Source of the DNA: JAXLYX01 sp046351215
Lineage (GTDB): Bacteria; Myxococcota_A; Polyangia; Polyangiales; Houyiibacteriaceae
DNA: 64,000 nt
Direction of reading: 5' to 3'
NCBI GenBank assembly: GCA_046351215.1
Contig: JAXLYX010000006.1
Coordinates: 124,001 to 188,000 of the forward strand
Below the pieces are notes generated by a model. The model worked only from the letters and a program-made list of their open reading frames with translations, did no database searches and had not been told where the DNA came from. The translations under genes and the position numbers were made by a program. This document shows positions 46,582 through 57,200 of this stretch, in pieces; position 1 is the stretch's first letter, and each line of letters opens with the position of its first letter.

Positions 46582-48752
46582 GCACCCTGCCGAACTTCGC
46601 CCGCGTCGGCTTCGACGCGCCCGAGACCCAGCGCGCGACCGATCCGGAAGCGTTCCGTCGCGCCGTCGACGCGGCCGCTCCGAAGGCCTGGGAGACGCCC
46701 GAGGGCATCCCCGTCCCGCCGGTCTACACGGCGGCGGATCTCGCCTCGGTCGAGCACCTCGCGACGATGCCCGGGCTCCCGCCCTTCGTCCGCGGTCCGT
46801 ATTCGACGATGTACGTCCAGCAGCCGTGGACGATCCGTCAGTACGCCGGCTTCTCCACCGCCGAGGACTCGAACGCCTTCTACCGCCGCAACCTCGCGGC
46901 GGGTCAGATGGGCCTCTCCATCGCCTTCGATCTCGCGACGCACCGCGGCTACGACAGCGACCATCCTCGCGTCGCCGGCGACGTCGGCATGGCGGGCGTC
47001 GCCATCGACTCGATCAAGGACATGCGGATCCTGTTCGACCGGATCCCGCTCGACAAGATGAGCGTCTCGATGACGATGAACGGCGCGGTGCTGCCCGTGC
47101 TCGCGCTCTACGTCGTCGCCGCGGAGGAGCAGGGCGTTCCTCCGGAGAAGCTCGCCGGGACCATCCAGAACGACATCCTCAAGGAGTTCATGGTCCGCAA
47201 CACGTACATCTATCCGCCGGCGCCCTCGATGCGGATCATCGCGGACATCTTCAAGTACACCGCCGAGAAGATGCCGAAGTTCAACAGCATCTCGATCTCC
47301 GGCTACCACATGCAGGAGGCGGGTGCGACGCAGGATCTCGAGCTCGGCTACACGCTCGCCGACGGCCTCGAGTACGTGCGCACCGGCGTGAAGTCGGGGC
47401 TCGACGTCGACGCCTTCGCGCCGCGTCTCTCCTTCTTCTGGGCGATCGGCATGAATTTCTTCATGGAGGTCGCCAAGATGCGCGCAGGGCGCATGATCTG
47501 GGCGAAGCTCCTCAAGGAGTTCCACCCGAAGAGCGCCAAGTCGATGGCGCTGCGTACGCACTGTCAGACCTCGGGCTGGAGCCTCACCGCGCAGGACGTC
47601 TTCAACAACGTCGCGCGCACCTGCATCGAGGCCATGGCGGCGACGCAGGGCCACACGCAGTCCCTGCACACGAACTCGCTCGACGAGGCGATCGCGCTGC
47701 CGACGGACTTCAGCGCCCGCATCGCGCGCAACACGCAGCTCTACCTCCAGCTCGAGAGCGGCACGACGAAGGTCATCGATCCGTGGGGCGGCAGCTACTA
47801 CGTCGAGCGCCTCACGCACGAGCTCGCTCGGAAGGCCTGGGCGCACATCCAGGAGATCGAGTCGCTCGGCGGCATGACGAAGGCGATCGAGGCGGGCCTC
47901 CCGAAGCTCCGCATCGAGGAGGCGGCGGCCCGCACGCAGGCGCGCATCGACTCCGGCCGTCAGGTCATCGTCGGCATCAACAAGCACCGCCTCGACAAGG
48001 AGGACGCGCTCGACGTCCTCAAGGTCGACAACTCGGCCGTCCGTGCGGCGCAGATCCGCCGCCTCGAGGAGCTCCGCGCCGAGCGCGACGCCAAGGCCGT
48101 CGAGGAGAAGCTCTCCGCGCTCACGAAGTGCGCCGAGACGGGGGAGGGCAACCTCCTCGCCCTCGCGATCGACGCGGCGCGCGCCAAGGCGACCGTCGGC
48201 GAGATCAGCTACGCGCTCGAGAAGGTCTTCGGGCGCTACGAGGCCACCATCCGGAGCGTGTCGGGCGTGTACCAGAGCGAAGTCGGGAAGGACGCGGGGG
48301 ACGTCGCCGAGGCGCGCCGCCGCACGGACGCGTTCCTCGAGGCGCACGGACGGCGTCCGCGCATCCTGATCGCCAAGATGGGCCAGGACGGACACGACCG
48401 CGGTCAGAAGGTCATCGCGACGGCCTTCGCCGACCTCGGCTTCGACGTCGACATCGGGCCGCTCTTCCAGACCCCGGAGGAGACGGCGCGACAGGCCGTG
48501 GAGAACGACGTGCACGTCGTCGGCGCGAGCTCGCTGGCGGCCGGCCACCTCACGCTGGTCCCCGAGCTCAAGAAGGCCCTCAAGGACCTCGGTCGCGAGG
48601 ACGTCCTCGTCGTCGTCGGTGGCGTCATCCCGCCGAACGACTACGAGGCGCTCTACGCGGCGGGGGCAGCGGCCATCTTCGGCCCGGGCACGGTGATCGC
48701 GAAGGCCGCCGTCGAGCTCATCGAGAAGCTCGAGGCCGAGCTCGCGGATTGA
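46578..48752 (+). CDS. mutB: Methylmalonyl-CoA mutase large (catalytic) subunit
   Basis: A 724-residue B12-dependent catalytic subunit. The substrate-binding barrel shows VRGPYSTMY, RQYAGFSTAEDSN, RTHCQTSGWSLT, and the ESGTTKVIDPWGGSYY site. The C-terminal cobalamin domain has the histidine ligand H606 in D604-x-H606-x-x-G609 (QDGHDRGQKV), plus SSLAAGH and VVGGVIPP. The length is that of bacterial MutB. It starts inside the ATGA of the small-subunit stop and ends one base into the ATG of meaB, so all three are translated together. Confidence 0.97.
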   Translation: MSTLPNFARVGFDAPETQRATDPEAFRRAVDAAAPKAWETPEGIPVPPVYTAADLASVEHLATMPGLPPFVRGPYSTMYVQQPWTIRQYAGFSTAEDSNAFYRRNLAAGQMGLSIAFDLATHRGYDSDHPRVAGDVGMAGVAIDSIKDMRILFDRIPLDKMSVSMTMNGAVLPVLALYVVAAEEQGVPPEKLAGTIQNDILKEFMVRNTYIYPPAPSMRIIADIFKYTAEKMPKFNSISISGYHMQEAGATQDLELGYTLADGLEYVRTGVKSGLDVDAFAPRLSFFWAIGMNFFMEVAKMRAGRMIWAKLLKEFHPKSAKSMALRTHCQTSGWSLTAQDVFNNVARTCIEAMAATQGHTQSLHTNSLDEAIALPTDFSARIARNTQLYLQLESGTTKVIDPWGGSYYVERLTHELARKAWAHIQEIESLGGMTKAIEAGLPKLRIEEAAARTQARIDSGRQVIVGINKHRLDKEDALDVLKVDNSAVRAAQIRRLEELRAERDAKAVEEKLSALTKCAETGEGNLLALAIDAARAKATVGEISYALEKVFGRYEATIRSVSGVYQSEVGKDAGDVAEARRRTDAFLEAHGRRPRILIAKMGQDGHDRGQKVIATAFADLGFDVDIGPLFQTPEETARQAVENDVHVVGASSLAAGHLTLVPELKKALKDLGREDVLVVVGGVIPPNDYEALYAAGAAAIFGPGTVIAKAAVELIEKLEAELAD

Positions 48753-49744
48753 TGCGCAAGCTCGGCGTCGCGGACTACGTCGATGGCGTGCGGGCGGGTG
48801 ACCGGACGGTCCTCGCCCGCGCGATCACGCTGATCGAGAGCGAGCATCCGAAGCACTCCGCCCTCGCGCAGGAGGTCCTGACGTCGCTCCTCCCGTCCAC
48901 GGGCGGGGCGCAGCGCGTCGGGATCAGCGGCGTCCCGGGCGTGGGCAAGAGCACGTTCATCGACGCGATGGGCATGCACCTCGTCGGGCTCGGCAAGAAG
49001 GTCGCGGTCCTCGCGATCGACCCCTCGAGCTCCGTCACCGGGGGCAGCATCCTCGGCGACAAGACGCGGATGGCGCATCTCTCCCGCGAGGCGTCGGCCT
49101 TCATCCGACCTTCGCCTTCTTCGTGCACGCTCGGCGGCGTCGCGCGCAAGACGCGCGAGACGATGCTCCTCTGCGAGGCGGCCGGCTTCGACGTCGTGAT
49201 CGTCGAGACGGTCGGCGTCGGTCAGTCCGAGACCGTCGTCGCCGACATGGTCGACTTCTACCTCGTGCTCATGCTCGCGGGCGCGGGCGACGAGCTGCAG
49301 GGCATCAAGCGCGGCATCCTCGAGGTCGCGGACATGCTCGCGATCAACAAGGCGGACGGGGACAACGAGATCCGTGCGAAGCGGGCGCGCGTCGAGTACC
49401 AGGCGGCTCTCCACCTGATGCGAGGCCACGAGGGGCCCTGGGTCCCGCCCGTGCTCACCTGCAGCGCGATCGAGAGCCGCGGCCTCGCGGAGCTCTGGGC
49501 GAAGATCGAGGAGCACCGGGCCGCGCTCTCGGCCTCGGGCGAGCTCGATCGGAAGCGCCATGCGCAGGGAATCGACTGGATGTGGTCGATGGTGAAGGAC
49601 GGCCTCTTCCAGGCGCTCTCCGACCATGCGGGCGTGAAGGCGCAGGTCCCGGGCCTCGAGGCCGACGTACGCGACGGGAAGCTCACGGCGACGCTCGCCG
49701 CGCGGCGGATCCTCGAGACCTTCGGCGTCGGGCGCGCGCCGTAG
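48752..49744 (+). CDS. meaB: MeaB/ArgK-type G-protein chaperone for methylmalonyl-CoA mutase
   Basis: A 330-residue P-loop GTPase of the G3E family. Walker A is GVPGVGKST (K66); further motifs are IDPSSSVTGGSILGDKTRM, ETVGVGQSE (switch II/III region) and NKADGDN (guanine-binding NKxD). MeaB protects and reloads the mutase with adenosylcobalamin. The ATG overlaps the stop of the large subunit by one base. Its position right behind mutAB matches the usual cluster. Confidence 0.95.
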   Translation: MRKLGVADYVDGVRAGDRTVLARAITLIESEHPKHSALAQEVLTSLLPSTGGAQRVGISGVPGVGKSTFIDAMGMHLVGLGKKVAVLAIDPSSSVTGGSILGDKTRMAHLSREASAFIRPSPSSCTLGGVARKTRETMLLCEAAGFDVVIVETVGVGQSETVVADMVDFYLVLMLAGAGDELQGIKRGILEVADMLAINKADGDNEIRAKRARVEYQAALHLMRGHEGPWVPPVLTCSAIESRGLAELWAKIEEHRAALSASGELDRKRHAQGIDWMWSMVKDGLFQALSDHAGVKAQVPGLEADVRDGKLTATLAARRILETFGVGRAP

Positions 49745-49812
49745 GTCCGTCGCGCCCGCCGCCTCTGCTACCCTCCGGCCCTCCGGGGCGGAGCTCCGAG
49801 GGGACGCTTGGC

Positions 49813-51654
49813 ATGACGGCGGAGATGATCCTCGCGTTCGCGATCCTGTTCGGAGCGGTGGTCCTCTTCGCGACGGAGCGCGTCCGTCCGGAGATCGTGG
49901 CCCTGCTCGTCGTCGTCGCACTCGTGGTGACGGGGCTCTCGACGGCGAAGGAGGCCTGCGCGGGGCTCGGAGACCCCTCGGTCTGGATGATCGGCGCGCT
50001 CTTCGTGGTCGGAGAGGGCCTCGTCCGGACGGGGCTCGCCCACGAGGTCGGCGACGCCATCGTCGCGCGCGCCGGGGCGAGCGAGGCTCGGCTCGTCGCG
50101 CTGCTCATGGCGTCGGCCGCGCTGCTCAGCGCCGTGCTCAGCTCGACGGGCGTGGTCGCGATCTTCCTGCCCATCGTCCTCGGCATCGGCCAGAAGACCG
50201 GGCTGCCGCCGTCGCGGCTGCTCCTGCCGCTCGCGTTCGCCGCGCTGATCGGTGGAACCCTCACCCTGATCGCGACGCCCCCGAACCTCGTGGTGAACGC
50301 CGCCCTCGAGCAGGCCCGCGAGAGGCCGTTCGGATTCTTCGGGATCACGCCTCTCGGCCTCCTGCTCGCCGGGGTCGCGATCGGCTATTGCGTGCTCGTC
50401 GGCCGTCGACTCCTGCCCGCGTCGCCGCGGCAGGGCCCCGGTGCCACGCCCCCGTCGATCCGTGCGCTCTCGGACGTGTACGGCCTCCCCGCGAGGCAGA
50501 GGCTCTTCCGGGTCGAGGAGTCGTCCCGCCTCGTCGGCTCGGCCATCGGCGAGGCCCAGCTGCGGCGGGACCACGGACTGACCGTCGTCGCCCTCCTAAG
50601 GTCGAGCCGTCGTCGCCTGCGCGTCTTGGCGGCCTCGGCCGATGCCCTCGTGCGAGGTGGGGACGTCCTCTACGCCTTCGAGGACGAGGGCGTGGCCGAA
50701 GCTTCCCTCCGCGACCTCGGCTTCGTGCCCGAGCCCTTCGACGAGGCCGTGGCCGATGCCCTCACCGACGAGATCGGGGTCGCGGAGCTGCTCCTCCCTC
50801 CGGACTCGGAGCTCGTGGGTCGCACCCTCTGGGAGATCGCTTGGAGGTCCCGGCGGCAGCTCGTGGTGCTCGGCATCAAGAGGGGAGGGACTCCGATCGT
50901 CGGCTCCCTCGTGCGCGAGACGCTGCGCGAGGGGGACGTCGTGCTCGTCGCCGCGACCTGGCAGCGACTCCGCGAGCTGCGCTCCGATCCGCGCGACGTC
51001 GTCGTCCTGACGTTGCCGGCCGAGCACGAGCTCTCGGCACCGTCCCGCTCGAGGCGCGACCACGCTCTCCTCATCCTCGCGTTCATGGTGGTCGCCATGA
51101 CCGCCGAGCTCGCACCGAACGTCGCCGTCGTCCTCGCGGCGGCGCTCGCGATGGCATTCACGCGCTGCGTCGACGTCGAGTCCGCGTATCGCTCGATCCA
51201 CTGGCCGAACCTGCTCCTCATCGCGGGCATGCTCCCGCTCGCCTCCGCGCTCGAACGGACGGGGGCCGCGGGCCTCCTCGCGCGGGGCCTCGTCGGTGGG
51301 CTCGGGGGCGGAGGTCCCTACGCCCTCCTGGCCGTCGTGTTCGGGATCACGGTGCTCCTGAGCCTCGTGCTCTCGAATACGGCGACGGCGGCCCTGATGG
51401 CGCCCGTGGCGCTCGAGGTCGCCGCTTCGGTCGGTCTCTCGCCGCGGCCCTTCGCCTTGATCGTCGCCGTGGCCGCCTCGTGCGCGTTCGCCACGCCCGT
51501 CTCGTCGCCCGTGAACACGCTCGTGATGGCGCCGGGCGGCTACCGGTTCGCCGACTACGCGCGGCTCGGCTTCCCGCTCGTCCTCCTCTGTCTGCTCGTC
51601 TCCGTGCTGGTCGCGCCGCTCGTCTATCCCTTCCACGTGGGAGCGGCTTCATGA
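49813..51654 (+). CDS. SLC13-family permease with paired TrkA-C-like domains
   Basis: A 613-residue inner-membrane transporter. About ten hydrophobic helices surround a central soluble part. The membrane part carries DASS/SLC13 marks, namely two SSNT/TPPN-like loops (ATPPNLVVNAAL and SNTATAALMAPV). The central soluble insert (about 215-395) contains two TrkA-C/RCK-type domains: VYGLPARQRLFRVEESSRLVG, and IGVAELLLPPDSELVGRTLWEI. Related proteins (SLC13/DASS with RCK-C) carry sulfate, phosphate or dicarboxylates with Na+ or H+. ATG 49813. The stop overlaps the ATG of a porin gene, so the two are made together. It is 68 bp downstream of meaB. Confidence 0.86.
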   Translation: MTAEMILAFAILFGAVVLFATERVRPEIVALLVVVALVVTGLSTAKEACAGLGDPSVWMIGALFVVGEGLVRTGLAHEVGDAIVARAGASEARLVALLMASAALLSAVLSSTGVVAIFLPIVLGIGQKTGLPPSRLLLPLAFAALIGGTLTLIATPPNLVVNAALEQARERPFGFFGITPLGLLLAGVAIGYCVLVGRRLLPASPRQGPGATPPSIRALSDVYGLPARQRLFRVEESSRLVGSAIGEAQLRRDHGLTVVALLRSSRRRLRVLAASADALVRGGDVLYAFEDEGVAEASLRDLGFVPEPFDEAVADALTDEIGVAELLLPPDSELVGRTLWEIAWRSRRQLVVLGIKRGGTPIVGSLVRETLREGDVVLVAATWQRLRELRSDPRDVVVLTLPAEHELSAPSRSRRDHALLILAFMVVAMTAELAPNVAVVLAAALAMAFTRCVDVESAYRSIHWPNLLLIAGMLPLASALERTGAAGLLARGLVGGLGGGGPYALLAVVFGITVLLSLVLSNTATAALMAPVALEVAASVGLSPRPFALIVAVAASCAFATPVSSPVNTLVMAPGGYRFADYARLGFPLVLLCLLVSVLVAPLVYPFHVGAAS

Positions 51655-53024
51655 GGGGGAGCCCGAGGCCGTCGGCGAGGCCCGCGGGCGTCGTTCGCGT
51701 CTTGACCCTCGTCGGTTGGGCCGCGCTCGCTCTCGCGTCACCGGCCGCAGCGCAGCCCACGGAGCCGCCCACGGAGACCATCGCGACGGAAGCCCCCGAG
51801 GTCGCTCCGCCGCCCTCCGATTCGACGTCCGAGAGCCGCGGCGAGTCCCAGGAGGATCTCGTGCCGCCCGCGCCCGCGGGCGGCGTGCAGGCGCGCTCCG
51901 AGTCCGGCTCTCCCTCGCCTCGCTGGACGGCGCCGGGCGACGCGTACGATCTCACGTTCCGTTTCGGCCGGGAGGTCTGGCTCCGGCCGAGTGGCTTCCT
52001 CCAGATCCGGTACACGCAGAACCACCGGGACGCGCCTCCACCGGACGCCGACGCGAACACGGCGGTGTTCTCCGTGCCCCGCGTTCGTCTGATCCTCGAG
52101 GGAGGCGTGACGCGCTACCTCTCGTTCCGCATCCGCGTCGGCGTGCTCTCGAACGGCACGGCGCGCTTCGAGCAGGCGTTCGCCGATTTCCGCGCCGGCC
52201 CGGTGACGATCCGCGGCGGCATCTTCTACCTGCCCGCGTCGATCGCGGACAACGTCACGCCCGATCGGATCCAGACCGTCGACTACTCGCAGTACGCGAA
52301 CGCTTCGAGCGGAGGCCAGGTCGCGGGCGCCGGCGCCCGCCTCGAGCTCGGGCGCACGCGGGTCGAGGCCTACCTCTCGAACGGCGCACGCACCTCGTTC
52401 ACCGAGCTCGCGTCCCCCGTGAACGCGCGCGTCGCGGTGACGGGGCGCGCCGAGGTCCGCCTCTTCACCGACGACGGCTTCGCGCGCTTCTCGGACGAGA
52501 GCTCGTTCCGCGGCAGCGATCTCGCGCTCCGCCTGGGCGTGTCGGGCCACTACCAGAAGAGCGGAACGGGCGGCGATTTCGCCGACGGATCGCTGACGCA
52601 GATGACGGCGGACGCGACGTTCGAGGGCGATGGATGGAACGCGATGGTCGCCGGGCGCTGGCTCCGGACGGACTCGCCGTCGACGCCCCGCACCGACGAT
52701 TTCGGCATGGTCGCGCAGGCTGGCGTCTTCCTCCACGAACGGCTCGAGCTCTGGGCTCGCTACGACGCCCTCTACTCCGGCGGCGAGGTGCATCCGGTGC
52801 CGCCGTTTCCCTCGATCGCGACGAAGTCGTTCCAGTCGATCGACGTCGGGCTCGTCGGCTACCTCGTCCCCCGTGCGCATCGCGCGAAGCTGATGGCGGA
52901 CTTCGTCTACGTCTTCGGCCCCACCGCCGAGACCTTCGTCCCCACCGCCCCGAACGGAGGCATCCTCCTGACCGAGGCGGGCTCGCAATGGGCGGTCCGC
53001 CTGCAGGCCCTCGTCGCGTTCTGA
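51651..53024 (+). CDS. Outer-membrane porin, OprO/OprP-like
   Basis: A 457-residue protein with a signal peptide (about 1-36, ending AAAQ), a Pro/Glu-rich segment (about 37-80) and a beta-barrel body of alternating polar/hydrophobic strands (FRIRVGVL, VTIRGGIFYLP, LALRLGVSGHYQ, FGMVAQAGVFLHERLELWARYD), ending in a Phe (LVAF), as outer-membrane barrel proteins do. The look is that of phosphate-selective (OprO/P) porins, with GGIFYLPAS and VGYLVPRAHRAKL-like strands. Start ATG 51651 overlaps the TGA of the SLC13 transporter by four bases. Solute identity is not shown by sequence. Confidence 0.8.
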   Translation: MRGSPRPSARPAGVVRVLTLVGWAALALASPAAAQPTEPPTETIATEAPEVAPPPSDSTSESRGESQEDLVPPAPAGGVQARSESGSPSPRWTAPGDAYDLTFRFGREVWLRPSGFLQIRYTQNHRDAPPPDADANTAVFSVPRVRLILEGGVTRYLSFRIRVGVLSNGTARFEQAFADFRAGPVTIRGGIFYLPASIADNVTPDRIQTVDYSQYANASSGGQVAGAGARLELGRTRVEAYLSNGARTSFTELASPVNARVAVTGRAEVRLFTDDGFARFSDESSFRGSDLALRLGVSGHYQKSGTGGDFADGSLTQMTADATFEGDGWNAMVAGRWLRTDSPSTPRTDDFGMVAQAGVFLHERLELWARYDALYSGGEVHPVPPFPSIATKSFQSIDVGLVGYLVPRAHRAKLMADFVYVFGPTAETFVPTAPNGGILLTEAGSQWAVRLQALVAF

Positions 53025-53055
53025 GCGTGCGTGGAGCGCGATCCCCGCGGCCCCT

Positions 53056-54210
53056 TCAGGTCGAGGGCCGTCGTACGAGCTCGAGCGTGCCGCGCGTCGA
53101 CCAGCCCACCGCGACCTCGCCGCGCGCGATGCGCTCGAGGTCCTCGCCGACGAGCGCGTGGCGGAAGCCGGTCGCGAGGCGGACGTCGCGTCCTCCCGCG
53201 AGGAAGGTCTCCACCTCGTCGCGCGTCGCGATCATCGAGGGCTCGACGTCCTCCTCCGAGGCACGCGCCGCGAGCCACGCCATCCCGAGCGCCACGAGCG
53301 GTGTCGGCACCTCGGGCTCGCCGCGGGGAGGCACGCGCCGGCTCGAGGCGGGCATCTCGAGCCCCGCGCGCACGGCCTCGAGGATGCCCCTGCCGAGCTC
53401 GCCCGCCACGTGCGAGGCGTCGAGGCCACGGACCTTCCGCAGCTCGTCGAGGGACGTCGGCGCCCGCTGGGCGATGCCCATGAGGCCGAGGTCCGGGAGC
53501 ACGAAGCGGGGCAGGACGTTGCGCCGCTCCGCCTCGCGTTCGCGGAACGCCGCGACGGATTGGGCGACCGCCTGGCCCTTGGCCGGGAGGTTCGACTTGC
53601 CCTTGAGCTTCCACCACGCGGTCTCGGGATCGCGAGGCGCGAGCTCGCGGGCCCGCTGGCGCTCGCATTCCTCCTCGACCCAGGCGAGCCGACCGCGGCG
53701 CGCGAGCGTGGCGCGGAGCGTGTCCGCGAGCTCGAGCAGGTACGCCACGTCGGAGGCCGCGTAGGCGAGCGCCGAGGGAGAGAGCGGCCTTCGGGTCCAG
53801 TCGGAGAGCTGCTCGCTCTTCGAGATCTCGCGGCCCAGCACGGCCCGCATCAGCGTCGCGAGCGAGGCGATGCCGTGGCCGAGGAAGGCGGCCGCGACCT
53901 GCGTGTCGAACACGCGCGACGGGATGCCGCCGCATCGGTGCGCGAGGATCTCGAGGTCCTGCGTCGCCGCGTGGAGGACGGCGAGGCCCCGACCTTCGAA
54001 GAGTCGCGCGAGGGGGCGCGGGCTCGTCGCGAGCGGATCGACCAGGGCGATGCCGCCGGGCCAGGCGAGCTGCACGAGCGCGAGCTCCGGATGGTAGGTC
54101 CGCTCGCGTAGGAACTCCGTGTCGAGGGCGTATTCGGGCTCGCCCAGCAAGGCCTCGACGAGGGCTTCGAGCTCGTCTTCCTTCGTCACGAGTCGCGGCG
54201 TCGTGGACAC
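53056..54210 (-). CDS. rnd: Ribonuclease D
   Basis: A 384-residue 3'-5' exoribonuclease that trims tRNA precursors. All DEDDy residues are present: D30 and E32 (ALDTEF), D85 (TQDLEIL), D102 (VFDTQVA), and Y150/D154 (YAASDVAYL). Two HRDC-type helical modules follow (about 205-290 and 300-370). The length matches E. coli RNase D (375). No operon partner. The start at 54210 is an ATG. Confidence 0.93.
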   Translation of the reverse strand: MSTTPRLVTKEDELEALVEALLGEPEYALDTEFLRERTYHPELALVQLAWPGGIALVDPLATSPRPLARLFEGRGLAVLHAATQDLEILAHRCGGIPSRVFDTQVAAAFLGHGIASLATLMRAVLGREISKSEQLSDWTRRPLSPSALAYAASDVAYLLELADTLRATLARRGRLAWVEEECERQRARELAPRDPETAWWKLKGKSNLPAKGQAVAQSVAAFREREAERRNVLPRFVLPDLGLMGIAQRAPTSLDELRKVRGLDASHVAGELGRGILEAVRAGLEMPASSRRVPPRGEPEVPTPLVALGMAWLAARASEEDVEPSMIATRDEVETFLAGGRDVRLATGFRHALVGEDLERIARGEVAVGWSTRGTLELVRRPST

Positions 54211-54289
54211 GGGCGGAGGGTAGCACGTCCGAACGAGCGCCCGCGATCGGGTCCGCTCGTCCGGACCGCCTCGAAGGGCGGCTCGGGGC

Positions 54290-57200
54290 TCACTTGCCCG
54301 AGTCGTCCCGCCGGAAGACGAAGCGCTGGTACGCGAACGAGACGACGATCAGGGCGAGCGCGAGGCCGAGGAGCGCGAAGACGCGGTAGAGATCGCGCAG
54401 GTTGCCGAGGTCGTAGAGGAAGAGCTTGGCGCACGACAAGAGGAGCAGGCAGAGGCTCGTGATGCGCAGTCCGGTGTTGTTCTTGTAGACGCCGACGGCC
54501 ACGATCACGAGCGCGTACACCGCCCACGAGACGCTGATCGCGAGATCGCGGGCAGGCATGCGGGACACGGGAAGCTCGAGGGTCCGCGATGCCGAGAAGG
54601 CGTCGACGATCGCCAGGTTCATCCAGGCGAAGATCGTGACCAGCGCGAGGAGCACGAGCCCCGAAGCGAGCGCGGGGAACGACGCGGGGAGGGTCGCCTT
54701 CTCGAGCGGCCGGTACCGTTCGAGCTCGAGCGGGCGGAGGAGGCGTGCGCCGACGAGCATCGCGGCCGAGGGCACGAGGTACGTGTAGGCGAGCCAGTTC
54801 ACGATCGGCAGCCCGTCCGCGCGGTGGTAGGCGAGCACCGCCGGGTTCAGGCAGAGGCGGACGAAGACGCCCGCGAAGAGCAGCGCCGCATAGGCCTTGA
54901 GCCCCGCGTGATCGACGGATCGCCACAGCGCGAGGACCGCGACGCCCTGGAGCGCCCAGCCCACCGTGATCCACTCGCGATCGAGCTCGAGCGGGATCGC
55001 GGCCGTCACCAGCGCGAGGGCCGCCGTCGCATGCCAGACGAAGGCGCTCTTCCGCGCCGTCTCGTCGAGCTCCGCCGTCTGCCGCGCGAGGAGGGCCGCG
55101 ATCGTCGGGAGCACGGCGAGGCCCAGGGCGACGACGCTCTCGCCCCGCTCGCCGATGCGCTCCTCCCAGACGGTGCCGAGCGTCACGAGCACGAGGGGCG
55201 CCGCGAAGGCGGCTCCCCGATGGGCCACGAGGCTCCCCCGGAGCTTCGCTCCGCCGAGCCACGGTCCGAAGGCGAGCACCGCGGTCGCCGCGACGACGAG
55301 GCCGGCGAAGATCGCGGACGAGGTCGCGTCGACGTGATGCTCGAAGCCGAGCGTCGCACTCGCGAGCCCGGAGGTCACCGCCATCGCGAAGAGGCCGAGG
55401 CCGTGGCCCCTGCGGGCCGCGACCCCGACGACGAGGATCGCGAAGAGCAGGAGGAGCCCGCCGGCCTCGACGAGCGTGAACGGCGCGTGCGAGGGCACGA
55501 ACATCGTGTGGAGGGCGAGCCAGAGGAAGGCCAGCGTCGCCCCGCGATCGGCCGGCGTCCTCGCCGGAGCCGCGCCGAATGCGCCGAGCGTCGCGAGCGC
55601 GATCGAGACGAGCGCCACGTAGGCGAGGAAGGCGGCCTCGGGGGGGAAGCCGGGGAGCGTCGCGCCCTTCGCGTGCAAGCCCGAGAGACCCCAGGCGAGG
55701 CCGATTCCGAGCGCGTAGTGGAGGCCCTCGCGACCCTCCGTCCGTGCGCGGAACGCGAGCACGAGGCCGAGGCCCGAGAGCGCGACGAGCACGGGATAGG
55801 GGAAGAGCCGAGCGCTCGAGACCAGGTGGACGAGGAGGATCGCGAGCGCGCCGACCGTGGCGACCTCCGGCGAGAGGTCACGCTCCGCGCTCGTGGAGCC
55901 CGAGCCCGCCTCGGAGACGTCGCCCCGTCGATTCCAGGCGGCGAGGCCGGTGTGGAGCGCGGCGAGGAGGACCGTCGTGAGCGCGATCCACCACGCGTTC
56001 GTCGCCTCGAGCCTGCGAACGACCAAGTGCACCGCCAGCACGGCCATCGACGCGGCCGCGGTCGACGTGCCGAGCAGCGGAGAGACGTCGCGGCGCGCGA
56101 GATAGGCGCCACCGGCGTTCAGGAAGAGCAGGAGCGCGCCGACGGGCAGGAACGAGGGCGGGAGCTCCGACGCGAGCGAGAGATGGAGGCCGTACGTGAA
56201 GGGCAGGAGGACGCCGAGAGCGCGCGTCAGCCGGAAGCCGGGCACCTCCTCGCCGCTCGCGTCCGTACGCGGGAACGCCGCGAACACCGCGCCGAAGACG
56301 GAGACGACGATCAGGCCCGAGAGCACGCGATCGGGCCCCATCCGCGAGACCACCCAGCCCGCCTCGTAGAACCCGGTGAAGACGAGGGCGAGGACGGCGA
56401 GCGCCCCCCAGCGCTGCCGACGGGCCAGGTAGACGAGGCCCGCGTCGAGGACGAAGAGGTAGGAGAAGAGGGCGATCGGGCGGTCCTCTCCGCTCGAGAG
56501 CACGATCGGCGTGGCGAAGCCGCCGCCGAGCGCGAGGAGCGCGGTCGGGAGCGAGGCGTTGCGCGCCGAGAGCACGCAGCCCACGGCCGTGACCGCCGCC
56601 ATCCCGACCATGCCGAGCCAGCTCGGCACGAGGCCGTACCGAGAGCTCGCGGCCCAGAACGCGAAGTAGAGGACTGCGGTTCCGGCGCCCGCGAGGAAGT
56701 TCGCGAGCGTGACGTTGCGCGTGCGCAGGCGCGACTCCGAGCCGACGAGGCAGGCGAGGCCGACGACGACGCCGATCGCCACGCGGACAGGTGGGCTCAC
56801 GAGCCCGTGCTCGATCGAGTACTGGAACCAATACGCTCCCGCGATCGCGATGAGGATGCCGCCGAGCGCAGCGGCTCCGCGCACGCCGAGCCATTGCTCG
56901 AGCGACATCGCGGGGGCCGCGTCCTTCGTACTGGCCTCGGTCTCGGGGACCCCTGCCGAGGGTTCGGCCGAGCCCGCCTCGGGCATGCCGACGGTGGGTG
57001 GGCTCGGCGGGAGCGGGCCGAAGCCCGACGACGCGACGGGGGCCGCGCCGAAGCCCGACGGGCTCGCCGTAGGCGTTTCGAAGGTGGGCGGGCTCTCCGT
57101 GGCCTCGGCGGTCGCGGCCTCTTCCACGCCTTCGACGGCGCCCTCCGGAGCCGAGCGTGGCAGGCCGTCCGCGGCAGCCTCGGGCTCGCCGACGCTCGCG

